Shown piece by piece: positions 1 through 11,208 of a DNA stretch of 64,000 nt (position 1 is the stretch's first letter; each line of letters opens with the position of its first letter). Origin of the DNA: Aurantiacibacter sp. MUD61 (GTDB taxonomy: Bacteria; Pseudomonadota; Alphaproteobacteria; Sphingomonadales; Sphingomonadaceae). The notes under the pieces are model-generated. The model searched no databases. It saw only the letters and a list, made by a program, of their open reading frames with translations, and was not told the origin of the DNA. Location: contig NZ_CP115446.1 in the NCBI RefSeq assembly GCF_027912455.1, positions 1,201,501-1,265,500 of the forward strand, in the 5' to 3' direction. Position numbers and translations under genes: made by a program.

Positions 1-225
1 GTCGGCCCCGATGTGGGATCGGACCATTTCCCGCTCGAAGTGGATTTGTGCCAGCAGCGCGCGCGCTTTTCCGGGCAGCAGGCAGCGCCCGAATTGACCG
101 AAGAGGCGATTGATGATGCGCGTGAAGAACTGGAGGCAGCTTCAAAGGGCGGCGAAGGACCAGATGCGGAAAACCTCACGCTTCCCGATGGCGATGAAGA
201 TGAGGCTTTCAGCCCTGTCGATTGA
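1..225 (+). CDS. Endonuclease/exonuclease/phosphatase-family protein, C-terminal fragment
   Basis: The gene enters from the left edge in frame, and only its last 74 codons are present. The opening residues VGPDVGSDHFPLEVDL match the usual C-terminal strand of the EEP (DNase I-like) fold, where a conserved Ser-Asp-His triad (GSDH) closes the metal-dependent phosphoesterase site. After that comes an acidic, Asp/Glu-rich tail of about 50 residues with no recognisable domain. Its last 17 bases overlap the end of the convergent M50 peptidase gene. The substrate (nucleic acid, phosphoinositide or other) cannot be told from this fragment. The fold call depends on one short motif. Confidence 0.6.
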   Translation, partial: VGPDVGSDHFPLEVDLCQQRARFSGQQAAPELTEEAIDDAREELEAASKGGEGPDAENLTLPDGDEDEAFSPVD

Positions 226-931
226 GCGCGTATTTCAGGCTGAAACCTATCAGCGCGCCTGACATCGCGATAATCAGACCTGCCCATAACCAGTGCGGCA
301 GGAATAGCGCCTGCTCCATGATCGCCGTGTCAGACGGCATGGCGCGTCCAGCGATCACCCCGCCTTCGGAGAACAGATAATCCCAATCGCGGAACATGCT
401 GAGCGCGGCGAGCACGCCGAGGAATTGCAGCGAAAAGCGCTGCAGCCACGCTTTGCCCTTCAGCGCAATCCAGCCCAGCCCTGCGGCGAGAAGCGGCAGG
501 ACGACCAGCCCGGTCAGGCTGCGCACCCAAATGAGGACGGATAGGGCGATGATCGCTGCAAGGCCCAGCAGGGCCGGTTTCCACCACTCGCGCCGACTGC
601 TGGCTATGATCAGGCCTGCGCCAAATACGCTCGGACCGATCGGGCCTCCCGCTGCAATCAGAGCCCGCGATGGGGCGGAGAGCGGACCGCTCGATGTGCT
701 TTCGGCATAGCCGGAGCCGTTTGGCAGGAGCACCAGCCTTTCGAAATCGAGGCCCAGAAGCATGGCGGTCAGGCCATGGCCCATCTCGTGAAACCAGGTG
801 GTGAGAATGGTGAAGGGGAAAAGCAGGTAATTGCCAAACGGCAGTGCCGGCAGGGCGACAACCAGCACTCCGGCAAGCACCAGCCTGCCGACCTGTTCTT
901 CCTGACTGCCTTTGCGGACGCCGTAATTCAT
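209..931 (-). CDS. M50-like membrane metallopeptidase
   Basis: This 240-residue protein is mostly hydrophobic, with about six candidate membrane segments. HEMGH at residues 48-52 is the HExxH zinc site of intramembrane metallopeptidases, placed in a membrane segment as in the M50B family. A second-site motif of the classical S2P type (NxxPxxxxDG) is not obvious, so it belongs with the short M50B-like group whose substrates are mostly unknown. It starts at an ATG at 931, 44 bases after the AI-2E transporter gene, and is probably the last gene of the gyrB run. Its end overlaps the convergent EEP gene. Confidence 0.75.
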   Translation of the reverse strand: MNYGVRKGSQEEQVGRLVLAGVLVVALPALPFGNYLLFPFTILTTWFHEMGHGLTAMLLGLDFERLVLLPNGSGYAESTSSGPLSAPSRALIAAGGPIGPSVFGAGLIIASSRREWWKPALLGLAAIIALSVLIWVRSLTGLVVLPLLAAGLGWIALKGKAWLQRFSLQFLGVLAALSMFRDWDYLFSEGGVIAGRAMPSDTAIMEQALFLPHWLWAGLIIAMSGALIGFSLKYALNRQG

Positions 932-975
932 GGGCGCTATATCGGTATCTCACCTGCCAAGGTGCAAGGCCTGTT

Positions 976-2076
976 CTACGAAGTGGTCTCCACAGGCCGA
1001 CCGGCGGCGGTTCCCTCTTCGGTGCGCATTTCGAGCAATATGCCCCATCCGGCGAGGAACAATCCGGCAGCCATCGGGCCGACCACGATCCCGGCAATGC
1101 CCATCGCCGCGATGCCGCCCAGCGTGGTGATCAGGATCATCCAGTCGGGGATGCCGGTATCGCGGCCGACCAGGATTGGGCGCAATACATTGTCGACCAT
1201 GCCGATGATCGCGACACCCGAAATCAGCACGACCACGCCTTGCCAGATATCGCCCATCGCCAGCAAATATGCGGCCACAGGCACCCAGACTATGGCGGGG
1301 CCGATGGCGGGCACAAGCGAGAATAGCGCAGTCAGCAGGCCAAGCAGCACGACCGAGGGCATTCCCGCGATCCAATAGGTGATCGAGCCGAGCAGGCCCT
1401 GCACCAGCCCCACCACGACCGAACCCTTGATTGTCGCGCGTACGATGGAGAGGAAACGCTCTGCCAGGCGCTGGGCTACATTGTTGGCGAGGGGCAGGTG
1501 GGCAAGCACGCGCTCGCCGATATCCTTGCCATCGCGCAGCAGGAAATAAACGACATAGAGGCCCACACCGAAGGAAAGCACGAAGCCCACCGCGCTGCCG
1601 GTGATGGCAAGCGCCTCGCGCGCGATCAGGCCGGATGATTCAAGCGCCAATTCCTGTGCGCGTTGCTGGGCGAGTTCGGCAGTGCCCAGCCCCTCCATAT
1701 CGAGATTTTCGCGCACCACGTCGGGCAGGGCTCCGTGCACGGCATTGAACCAGCCGATGAGGTCGATTTCGCCGCGCTGGAAAGCCAGCACCACCGCAGT
1801 CGCCTGCTCCACGACCACGCTGCCGATAAACAGCGCAGGCAGGATCACCGCGAAAGTGATGACCAGCAGGGTCGCAATAGCCGCACGATTGCCGCCGCCG
1901 CCAAGCTTCCTGAGGAACCATTGGTACAGCGGCTGGAACATGATCGCCGCCAGCGTTGCAAACAGCAGCGGCGACGCGAACGGCCATGAAACGAAAACAA
2001 AGCCGGCGGTTACCAGCAGCAGGAACAGCAGATAGCCGCCGGTTTCCAGATTTGCGCGACTGCCTGCCGAATTCAC
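976..2076 (-). CDS. AI-2E family transporter (PerM/TqsA-like membrane protein)
   Basis: This 366-residue integral membrane protein has the AI-2E/UPF0118 layout. Hydrophobic segments lie near residues 15-75, a soluble stretch spans about 90-150, and a second block of membrane segments runs to about 345. The C-terminal motif region around DNVLRPILVGRDTGIPDW is characteristic of the family. Members export small molecules or act as Na+/H+ antiporters; the name comes from E. coli TqsA, and the actual substrate here is unknown. The start is a GTG at 2076, only 12 bases after the gyrB stop, so the two are probably cotranscribed. Confidence 0.85.
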   Translation of the reverse strand: MNSAGSRANLETGGYLLFLLLVTAGFVFVSWPFASPLLFATLAAIMFQPLYQWFLRKLGGGGNRAAIATLLVITFAVILPALFIGSVVVEQATAVVLAFQRGEIDLIGWFNAVHGALPDVVRENLDMEGLGTAELAQQRAQELALESSGLIAREALAITGSAVGFVLSFGVGLYVVYFLLRDGKDIGERVLAHLPLANNVAQRLAERFLSIVRATIKGSVVVGLVQGLLGSITYWIAGMPSVVLLGLLTALFSLVPAIGPAIVWVPVAAYLLAMGDIWQGVVVLISGVAIIGMVDNVLRPILVGRDTGIPDWMILITTLGGIAAMGIAGIVVGPMAAGLFLAGWGILLEMRTEEGTAAGRPVETTS

Positions 2077-2088
2077 GAAGCGCTCCGC

Positions 2089-4853
<2,765 letters not shown>

Positions 4854-5525
4854 ATGAAGACGAAACTTGCACTTTCCGGGGCTGCGCTGGCGATTTGCGC
4901 TGTTGCCACGCCCGCACAGGCCGATGTCCTGAACTACGGTGTCACCAATGCGACCGGCGGCTCATGCCCGCATGGTCTGTGGACCAACAGCCTCGATAGC
5001 GGCTGCTCGCGTTACTACTCCTTCCAGGAAGATGCGCGATTCTCGGTCGATACCGATGCTGGAACCGGTACCTTCACCGGCACTGCGATCAACCCTAACG
5101 GCGAAGTCGCAACGCTCGACCTCTCGCTCAGCGGTCTCCTCGATTCGCTCAACGGAACGGGCTTTGGATACAAGGCAGGCGGCGGAGCTTACGATCCTTC
5201 GGTCCAGGATTACTTCACCAATGCATCCGGTACGATCACCGTTGACGGCGTGACCTACACGCTGAACCCGAGCGATCCGTTCGCTGGCAACACCGTGTTC
5301 CAGTTCGGTACCGGCGCCAATGACAAGACCGGCGACTTCGGTGGGTCCTCCTGGCTCAACATGCTTGACCCGCACCTCAACAGCCTGCCGCATTTCGACA
5401 TCAATTTCGATCTCGCACTGATCCCGGGCACGCCGGTTCCGGCACCTGCCGGCCTGCTGCTGTTCGGTCTCGGCCTTGCCGGTGCATGGGGCATGCGTCG
5501 CCGCAAGCAGCTCGCTGCAGCGTAA
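4854..5525 (+). CDS. PEP-CTERM-type sorting signal protein, exported
   Basis: The 223-residue protein has an N-terminal signal peptide (MKTKLALSGAALAICAV, probable cleavage after AQA). It ends in a tripartite exosortase signal: a VPAPAG motif, a hydrophobic helix (LLLFGLGLAGAWGM) and the basic cluster RRRK. Proteins of this kind are processed by an exosortase and end up at the cell surface or in extracellular matrix. The middle is a Gly/Asp/Asn/Thr-rich beta-type region without a recognised domain. The chosen ATG at 4854 gives a clean signal peptide; an upstream extension would spoil it. No exosortase lies in the window. A strong terminator follows. Confidence 0.8.
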   Translation: MKTKLALSGAALAICAVATPAQADVLNYGVTNATGGSCPHGLWTNSLDSGCSRYYSFQEDARFSVDTDAGTGTFTGTAINPNGEVATLDLSLSGLLDSLNGTGFGYKAGGGAYDPSVQDYFTNASGTITVDGVTYTLNPSDPFAGNTVFQFGTGANDKTGDFGGSSWLNMLDPHLNSLPHFDINFDLALIPGTPVPAPAGLLLFGLGLAGAWGMRRRKQLAAA

Positions 5526-5549
5526 CAAGACTTCAAACCAAACGATCAG

Positions 5550-5584
5550 GCGGCGGTGGCTCGAAAGAGCTGCCGCCGCTTTTG
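5550..5584 (+). terminator. Rho-independent terminator after the PEP-CTERM gene
   Basis: A 13-bp stem (5550-5562 with 5567-5579, two G-U wobbles) closes on a GAAA tetraloop and is followed directly by TTTT. It lies 25 bases after the stop codon of the PEP-CTERM gene. Confidence 0.85.
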
Positions 5585-5651
5585 TTTGCGCCTCTCCTGC
5601 AAGCCATGCGCCTTTAGCGGCATTTTAAGACCCGGAAGCTACGGCGAGGGC

Positions 5652-7274
5652 ATGAAAATCCGCCCATTCCTTCTCGCTTCAGCGCTTGCTGTGTCGGTTG
5701 CCGCTTGCGGTGTGCTCGACAATGCCGATCCGCTTGAAACAGGCCTCGCTGCCTTTGGAGAGCGGGACTATCAGACGGCGCGCGTTTCGCTCGCCAATGC
5801 GATGAACGCAGAGGGTGCCGATCCCCGCGCCGCCGAGTATTACGCCCGCACCTTGCTGGAACTGGGTGACGGCGAGTCGGCAGAGCGGATCATCGCCATG
5901 CTGCGGGATCGCAGCGATCCCCCTGCCGATCTGGACGGACTGTGGGCGCATGCTGCCCTGTTGCAGAACGATTATGATGCGGCGCTGGAGCGCGCTGAGG
6001 CGGCAGGCGACACGCCGCTGGCGCAATGGGTCGCCATCCAGTCGCTCGGCCAATCAGACCGGTTCGACGAAGCCCTGGCGCTCGCCGACAGCGCGATTGA
6101 AGCACATCCCGAGGATGCGCGCCTGCTCGCCCTGCGCGGAGCGATGGCGATTTCACAACGCCAGCCAGCCTTTGCCAAGGAAATGGCGGACCGCGCCCTC
6201 GCTGCCGATGACGAGAATCTGGAATCCTTGCTGCTCGCCGGACAATTGCGCCTGCTGCGTAGCGATTTCGCTGCCGCGCAGGAATACTACGAGCGCGCCG
6301 CAAGTGAGCATCCCTCCAGCATGCGCGCCCGCTTTGCCATCGCCGCGGTAGAAGCCGACCTTGGCGATTACGATGCCGCCGATGCGCATTTGCAGACCAT
6401 CCTCGACACATCGCCCAACCACCCGCTCGCCCTGCTGCTGCAGGCGCGGCTGGCATTCGCGCAAGGCGAACTCGACGATGCCAACGACATCATCCAGAGC
6501 GCAGAGGCCGAGATTGGTGCGATCCCGCAGGGCCGCCTGCTGATGGGCGAGATTGCCTATCTGCGCGGTTTCCCGTCTTTGGCGATTGCCCATCTGCAGG
6601 ACTTCCTCGGCCAGATGCCCGGGCACCAGCACGGCAGCACTTTGCTTGCGAGCGCCCTGGCGGAAGAGGGCGATGTGGATGAGGCATGGGACATCGCAGC
6701 CCCGCTTGCAGATAGCGCAACAGCAAGTCCGCAGCTGCTGGCGCTTGCGTCATCCCTCGCACAGGAGCGCGGGGTTGAGGATCGTTTCGCAGCGCGCCTT
6801 GCGCCCAATGATCTGCCCGACGACTTTGCGAATCGCGCGTCGGCTGCGCAGGCCGCGCTCAATGACGGGGATGATGCGGAGGCTGACCGGCTCTATTCCT
6901 CGCTGATCACAGACGGCGGCGATCGGATCGCCGTTATCATGAACAACGGTGCGCTGGCAGCGCTCGGGGCCGGACGCAATGCCGAGGCGCTGCAGCGTGC
7001 ACGCGCCGCGCATGCCCTCGCTCCGCGCGATCCGCGGGTGCGCGACACGCTGGGCTGGGTTCTGCTGGAAAACGGTCAGGCCTCTGCCGGGCTGGAACAT
7101 CTTTCCGCAGCCATCGACGGCGCGCCGGGCAATCTCCAGATCCGCTGGCACTACGCCAACGCCCTCGTCGCCAATGGCCGGAATGCGGAAGCGCGCGGGA
7201 TTATTCGCGGCATTCGCGAATATGCGACGGCAGAACAACGCGCCGCGATGGACGCCCTGCTGGAGCGCATCTGA
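5652..7274 (+). CDS. TPR-repeat lipoprotein, possibly PrsT-like
   Basis: The 540-residue protein starts at ATG 5652 with a lipoprotein signal peptide and lipobox (LAVSVAACG, Cys about residue 18), so it should be anchored in a membrane facing the periplasm. The rest is alpha-helical with tandem tetratricopeptide repeats from about residue 25 to the end (for example FGERDYQTARVSLANAM and GRNAEALQRARAAHALAPRD). Such repeats mediate protein-protein binding. Because it follows a PEP-CTERM protein it could be related to PrsT, the TPR lipoprotein of exosortase loci, but PrsT is usually longer and no other locus genes are present. That link is inference. Confidence 0.75.
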   Translation: MKIRPFLLASALAVSVAACGVLDNADPLETGLAAFGERDYQTARVSLANAMNAEGADPRAAEYYARTLLELGDGESAERIIAMLRDRSDPPADLDGLWAHAALLQNDYDAALERAEAAGDTPLAQWVAIQSLGQSDRFDEALALADSAIEAHPEDARLLALRGAMAISQRQPAFAKEMADRALAADDENLESLLLAGQLRLLRSDFAAAQEYYERAASEHPSSMRARFAIAAVEADLGDYDAADAHLQTILDTSPNHPLALLLQARLAFAQGELDDANDIIQSAEAEIGAIPQGRLLMGEIAYLRGFPSLAIAHLQDFLGQMPGHQHGSTLLASALAEEGDVDEAWDIAAPLADSATASPQLLALASSLAQERGVEDRFAARLAPNDLPDDFANRASAAQAALNDGDDAEADRLYSSLITDGGDRIAVIMNNGALAALGAGRNAEALQRARAAHALAPRDPRVRDTLGWVLLENGQASAGLEHLSAAIDGAPGNLQIRWHYANALVANGRNAEARGIIRGIREYATAEQRAAMDALLERI

Positions 7275-7304
7275 TCTGTTGATTTTTCGGCTTGTCGGAG
7301 CCCC

Positions 7305-7396
7305 AAAGCAAAAATGGCCACCCCGAGGGGACGGGGATGGCCATTCTGCTTTGATCCGAAAAGCGGGAAGGGGGGAGAGAGAAGCCTTCCGGATCA
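7305..7396 (+). other. Structured intergenic region with two consecutive hairpins
   Basis: In the 361-base gap between the TPR gene and the PAS gene, an imperfect stem of about 18 bp pairs 7305-7324 with 7333-7352. A second stem follows at once: TGATCCG (7352-7358) pairs with CGGATCA (7390-7396), with an inner GAAGG/CCTTC. Neither hairpin has a U-tract, so a classical terminator is not clear. Function unknown: possible 3' end structure of the TPR mRNA or a small RNA. From 7397 to 7635 I see no gene, only AT-richer sequence. Confidence 0.4.
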
Positions 7397-7635
7397 GGGG
7401 TTCTGGTCCGACGCGCCGCTTACCCTTGGCGCGTCCGATGACCGCCAAATAGGCCGCGCAATAATATTGTGCAAATGCGAAATAAGCGACATGTGTTGCG
7501 TGTTTTGCAACAGATATGCTTGGAGCACCCAAAACTCTTATGTGACCAGTGCGGCAAAACGTTTTACATTTGCCCGCTGTGGTCCTTTAATTCTCACGAT
7601 GGCGGTCGCTATCGGCGGCAGCCGCAGCTTTTTGC

Positions 7636-8196
7636 ATGAGGCCGAATGTGGAAGGTGGCGTCGGTATTCTGATCTTTGGCGCGGCGCTGAGCGTCATCGC
7701 GATCATTGCGCTGATCGCCCTCTGGCGCCTGCCTTCCGAGCTTGCCGCGCTCCGCCGATCCAGCCAACGGACCAAAACCACCCTGCTTGCAGCCGAGCGG
7801 CTTGGCGGAATAGGCACATGGTCGATCGACTTGCAGACGCGCGAGGTCTTCTGGTCGAAACGTGTGTTCGACATTCATCGGCGTGATCCTGCCAAAGGCG
7901 CACCGGCAATCGATGCCGCCATTTCCTATTACCACCCTTTGGATCGCGACATGGTGAAGCGATCGGTCGATATGGCGCTGGCACATGGCGATGATTACGA
8001 ATTTACCGCGCGGATCATTCGCGACGACGGCGTACAAAAGCGCGTCGTGTCGCGCGGTATGTGCCAGAAGAATGTTGCCGGCACGGTAGTCGCAGTCTTT
8101 GGCATTTTCATCGAAGCAGACAAAGTTCGCAGCCTTGAGGACGTGATCCGAAATGCGCCCGAGTCAGCCGGCACACCTCCAGCACAGCGGGGATAA
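7636..8196 (+). CDS. Membrane-anchored PAS-domain protein without output domain
   Basis: The 186-residue protein has one N-terminal membrane helix (about residues 9-30), a short linker, and a PAS fold of the PAS_3 type (about 52-160) with motifs such as GIGTWSIDLQTREVFWS and a following FTARIIRDDG strand. PAS domains bind small ligands or cofactors and sense redox, light or metabolites. Unusually there is no kinase, GGDEF, EAL or HTH output after it; the protein ends about 25 residues beyond the PAS fold. It may work by binding a partner in trans. It lies 61 bases before guaA on the same strand. Confidence 0.7.
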   Translation: MRPNVEGGVGILIFGAALSVIAIIALIALWRLPSELAALRRSSQRTKTTLLAAERLGGIGTWSIDLQTREVFWSKRVFDIHRRDPAKGAPAIDAAISYYHPLDRDMVKRSVDMALAHGDDYEFTARIIRDDGVQKRVVSRGMCQKNVAGTVVAVFGIFIEADKVRSLEDVIRNAPESAGTPPAQRG

Positions 8197-8257
8197 TGCG
8201 GCGCCTCGCCGGGCTTGGATGCTTGCCACTGCGGGCTTCGCGCCTTAACCCGCCGCA

Positions 8258-9832
8258 ATGCAGCACGACCATCTCCCTGATTCCATCCTCATTGTCGATT
8301 TCGGCAGCCAGGTAACCCAGCTGATCGCGCGCCGCGTGCGCGAAGCGGGCGTCTATTCCGAAATCGCGCCCTTCAGCATGGCCGAAGAGGCGTTTCACCG
8401 GATGAAGCCCAAGGGGATCATCCTGTCCGGGTCGCCTGCCAGCGTTCCCGACGAAGGCAGCCCGCGCGCGCCGCAAGTGCTGTTTGACAGCGGCCTGCCG
8501 ATCCTCGGCATTTGCTACGGTCAGCAGGTGATGAGCCACCAGCTCGGCGGCGAAGTGCGCCCCGGGCACGAGACGGGTGAAGGCGGCGAGTTTGGCCGGG
8601 CGTTTCTCACCGTCACCAAGGACTGTGCGCTGTTCGATGGTCTCTGGCAGGAGGGCGAGCGCCACCAGGTCTGGATGAGCCATGGTGACAAGGTGACGAA
8701 GTTTGCGCCCGGCTTCGAAATCGTCGCCACCAGCGATGGCGCGCCCTTCGCGGTGATCGCCGATGAGCGCCGCAAATATTACGGCACGCAGTTCCATCCC
8801 GAAGTCGTGCACACGCCCGACGGCGGCAAGCTCCTCGCCAATTTCGTGCACAAGGTGTGCGGCCTCGCCGGTGACTGGACCATGGCTGCCTACCGCGAGA
8901 CCAAAGTCGCCGAAATCCGTGAACAGGTGGGTGATGGCAAAGTCATCTGCGGCCTGTCAGGCGGGGTCGATTCCTCGGTCGCAGCCATCCTCATCCACGA
9001 GGCCATCGGCGACCAGCTGACCTGCGTTTTCGTCGATCACGGACTGCTGCGATTGAACGAGCGCGAACAAGTCGAAACCATGTTCCGCGACCATTACAAT
9101 ATCCCGCTTGTCGTCGTGGACGCCGAGGAGCGCTTCATGAAGGGCCTCGCGGGCGAGACCGATCCCGAAAAGAAGCGCAAGTTCATCGGCGGCGAATTCA
9201 TCAATGTGTTCGAGGAAGAGGCCAAAAAGATCGGCGGCGCGGATTTCCTGGCGCAGGGTACGCTCTATCCGGACGTGATCGAATCCGTCTCTTTCACTGG
9301 CGGGCCGAGCGTCACGATCAAAAGCCACCACAATGTCGGCGGCCTGCCCGAACGCATGAACATGAAACTGGTCGAGCCCTTGCGCGAGCTTTTCAAGGAC
9401 GAGGTCCGCGAACTCGGCCGCGAGTTGGGGCTGCCCGATATCTTTGTCGGCCGCCACCCGTTCCCCGGCCCCGGCCTCGCGATCCGCATTCCGGGCGAAG
9501 TCACGAAAGAGCGCTGCGATATCCTGCGCAAGGCCGATGCGATCTATCTCGAGGAAATCCGCAACGCCGGATTGTATGACGCAATTTGGCAGGCCTTTGC
9601 CGTACTGCTCCCAATTCGCACGGTCGGCGTGATGGGCGACCACCGCACCTATGACAGCGTCTGCGGCCTTCGCGCCGTAACCAGCACCGACGGCATGACC
9701 GCGGATGTGTACCCCTTCGATGCGAGCTTCCTGACCGGCTGCGCCACCCGCATCGTAAACGAGGTGAAGGGCGTGAACCGCGTGGTCTACGACTATACGA
9801 GCAAGCCACCGGGAACGATCGAATGGGAGTGA
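8258..9832 (+). CDS. guaA: GMP synthase (glutamine-hydrolysing)
   Basis: The enzyme makes GMP from XMP, ATP and glutamine, the last step of guanine nucleotide synthesis, in the cytoplasm. The 524-residue protein has an N-terminal class I glutamine amidotransferase domain with nucleophile Cys86 in GICYGQQ and a [11 protein letters not shown] histidine/glutamate motif. The ATP pyrophosphatase P-loop SGGVDSS follows near residue 235. The dimerisation domain ends in the family signature PPGTIEWE. Length is normal. The conserved 3' end of guaA is a known integration site for genomic islands, and a foreign-looking gene starts two bases after the stop codon. Confidence 0.98.
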   Translation: MQHDHLPDSILIVDFGSQVTQLIARRVREAGVYSEIAPFSMAEEAFHRMKPKGIILSGSPASVPDEGSPRAPQVLFDSGLPILGICYGQQVMSHQLGGEVRPGHETGEGGEFGRAFLTVTKDCALFDGLWQEGERHQVWMSHGDKVTKFAPGFEIVATSDGAPFAVIADERRKYYGTQFHPEVVHTPDGGKLLANFVHKVCGLAGDWTMAAYRETKVAEIREQVGDGKVICGLSGGVDSSVAAILIHEAIGDQLTCVFVDHGLLRLNEREQVETMFRDHYNIPLVVVDAEERFMKGLAGETDPEKKRKFIGGEFINVFEEEAKKIGGADFLAQGTLYPDVIESVSFTGGPSVTIKSHHNVGGLPERMNMKLVEPLRELFKDEVRELGRELGLPDIFVGRHPFPGPGLAIRIPGEVTKERCDILRKADAIYLEEIRNAGLYDAIWQAFAVLLPIRTVGVMGDHRTYDSVCGLRAVTSTDGMTADVYPFDASFLTGCATRIVNEVKGVNRVVYDYTSKPPGTIEWE

Positions 9833-9833
9833 G

Positions 9834-10622
9834 TTGGTGAACCGCCGCCAAACTCGACATTTTGGTAAAATTTACGCGCCAGAAACCGTTGACGAACTGC
9901 TTAAGCTTGTTCTGCAACCGGAGCACCGTGGCCGTGACAACGTATGGATGTGGCGTGGCCAAGCTAACATCGCTTGGCGCGTGGATAGCTCGGCCTATCG
10001 GAGGCTCAAGCTAACGAAGCGCAATCCATCTGACCGCGATCTCATTTCGTACGAAAAACAGCTTATAAAGAAGGCACGATATCGCGGCTATGATTTGCTC
10101 GAAGGTCAGCCGATGTCCGATTTCGACGTCTTGGCTCGTTTGCAGCATCACGGCGCGGCGACCCGACTGCTCGACGCGACTAGAAATGCGCTGATCGGAT
10201 TGTATTTTGCCTCGGAAGCTCATGAGGACAAAGCCGGAGTTTTGCTTGGGTTTCATTGCTGGCACTTAGGCGGCTACGAGGATAACGGTGAGCCTCGAGG
10301 ATACGACGAGGTGGTAGCAGAGTTGGGAGACCAACAGTATTCATGGACTTGGCAGCCACCAGACGTATCAAAGCGCATCGCTGCTCAGCATTCGCAGTTC
10401 CTGTATAGCTCAGTAAAAACCCAGGCGCATGGGAGCGTCGGGGTTGATGACGACAGCAACAGTATGGTGGCAATCGCTATTGAGCCGGATTTGAAGCATC
10501 AAGTTTTGAGCGTGCTCTCTGATACATTTGACATTCGATATCCAACCTTGTTCCCCGATCTTGAGGGCTTTTGTCAGTCAAATTCAGTTCGATATTCGGA
10601 ATACCATTTCCATCGCTGGTAA
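9834..10622 (+). CDS. FRG-domain protein
   Basis: The 262-residue protein carries the two FRG hallmarks: MWRGQANIAWRV near residue 40, and LARLQHHGAATRLLDATRNA followed by LIGLYFA near residues 100-125. FRG domains are of unknown biochemical activity and are common in accessory and defence-associated genes; no role can be fixed here. The start is TTG 9834 (GTG 9837 is equally possible), practically abutting guaA. Base use is clearly more AT-rich and less codon-biased than guaA and the following gene, which suggests recent transfer. No integrase or second attachment site is visible. Partner genes are absent, so this could be a single-gene cargo. Confidence 0.8.
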   Translation: MVNRRQTRHFGKIYAPETVDELLKLVLQPEHRGRDNVWMWRGQANIAWRVDSSAYRRLKLTKRNPSDRDLISYEKQLIKKARYRGYDLLEGQPMSDFDVLARLQHHGAATRLLDATRNALIGLYFASEAHEDKAGVLLGFHCWHLGGYEDNGEPRGYDEVVAELGDQQYSWTWQPPDVSKRIAAQHSQFLYSSVKTQAHGSVGVDDDSNSMVAIAIEPDLKHQVLSVLSDTFDIRYPTLFPDLEGFCQSNSVRYSEYHFHRW

Positions 10623-10656
10623 CGGATTTCAATCGCGCAAGAAACCTCTCAGTTAC

Positions 10657-11208
10657 ATGCCCACAATTATGACACACGCCATCGTCCCGCTCGCCATTGC
10701 AGCAGCGGCTGGGCCAACGCGCATTCCGGCGCGGGTGGCGTTGGCGGGCGCGGGGTTGGCGATGCTTCCCGATGCGGATGTCATCGGATTTGCGTTGGGT
10801 ATCGAGTATGCCGATCCATGGGGTCATCGCGGGGCGAGCCATTCGCTGGTGTTTGCTGCGCTCACTGCTGCCGGGATTGCGCTCGTGTGGAAGCGGGCGC
10901 GCAAGGCATGGGCTTTTGCTTTTCTCGCGCTGGCGATGGCGAGCCACGGCCTGCTCGATACGCTAACCGATGGCGGACTGGGCGCGGCTCTCTGGTGGCC
11001 TTTCGACAATGCCCGCATCTTTGCGCCGGTCACCCCGGTGCGCGTTTCGCCGATCGGTGCGGGGTTCTTTTCAGCCCGCGGGCTCGAGACCATGCTGTCA
11101 GAGATAAAGTGGATCTGGCTGCCCTGCGCCCTGCTTGCGCTCGGCGGCTGGGCGCTGCGATCGCGGCGCGCGGCTGATCAGTCGGCTTCGCGGCGCACAA
11201 AAGTCTGA
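10657..11208 (+). CDS. YdjM-like membrane-bound metal-dependent hydrolase
   Basis: The 183-residue protein belongs to the YdjM/YfhO-type integral membrane hydrolase family (PF04307-like). The pattern is N-terminal MTHAIVPLAI, then MLPDADVIGF, HRGASHSLVF and SHGLLDTLTDGG, giving the conserved Asp and His residues expected to bind metal. Four to five hydrophobic segments are present, the last near residues 150-170. The exact reaction is not established for the family. ATG 10657 is chosen; ATG 10669 is also possible, and a longer in-frame stretch inside the FRG gene is unlikely to be used. The last 31 bases overlap the convergent serine hydrolase gene. Confidence 0.8.
   Translation: MPTIMTHAIVPLAIAAAAGPTRIPARVALAGAGLAMLPDADVIGFALGIEYADPWGHRGASHSLVFAALTAAGIALVWKRARKAWAFAFLALAMASHGLLDTLTDGGLGAALWWPFDNARIFAPVTPVRVSPIGAGFFSARGLETMLSEIKWIWLPCALLALGGWALRSRRAADQSASRRTKV

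Noticed and set aside
9834..10656. Duplicate of the guaA 3' end marking the far side of an integrated island
   Set aside because: I looked for a repeat of the guaA end (GAATGGGAGTGA-like) after the FRG gene and found none; no integrase is present either.
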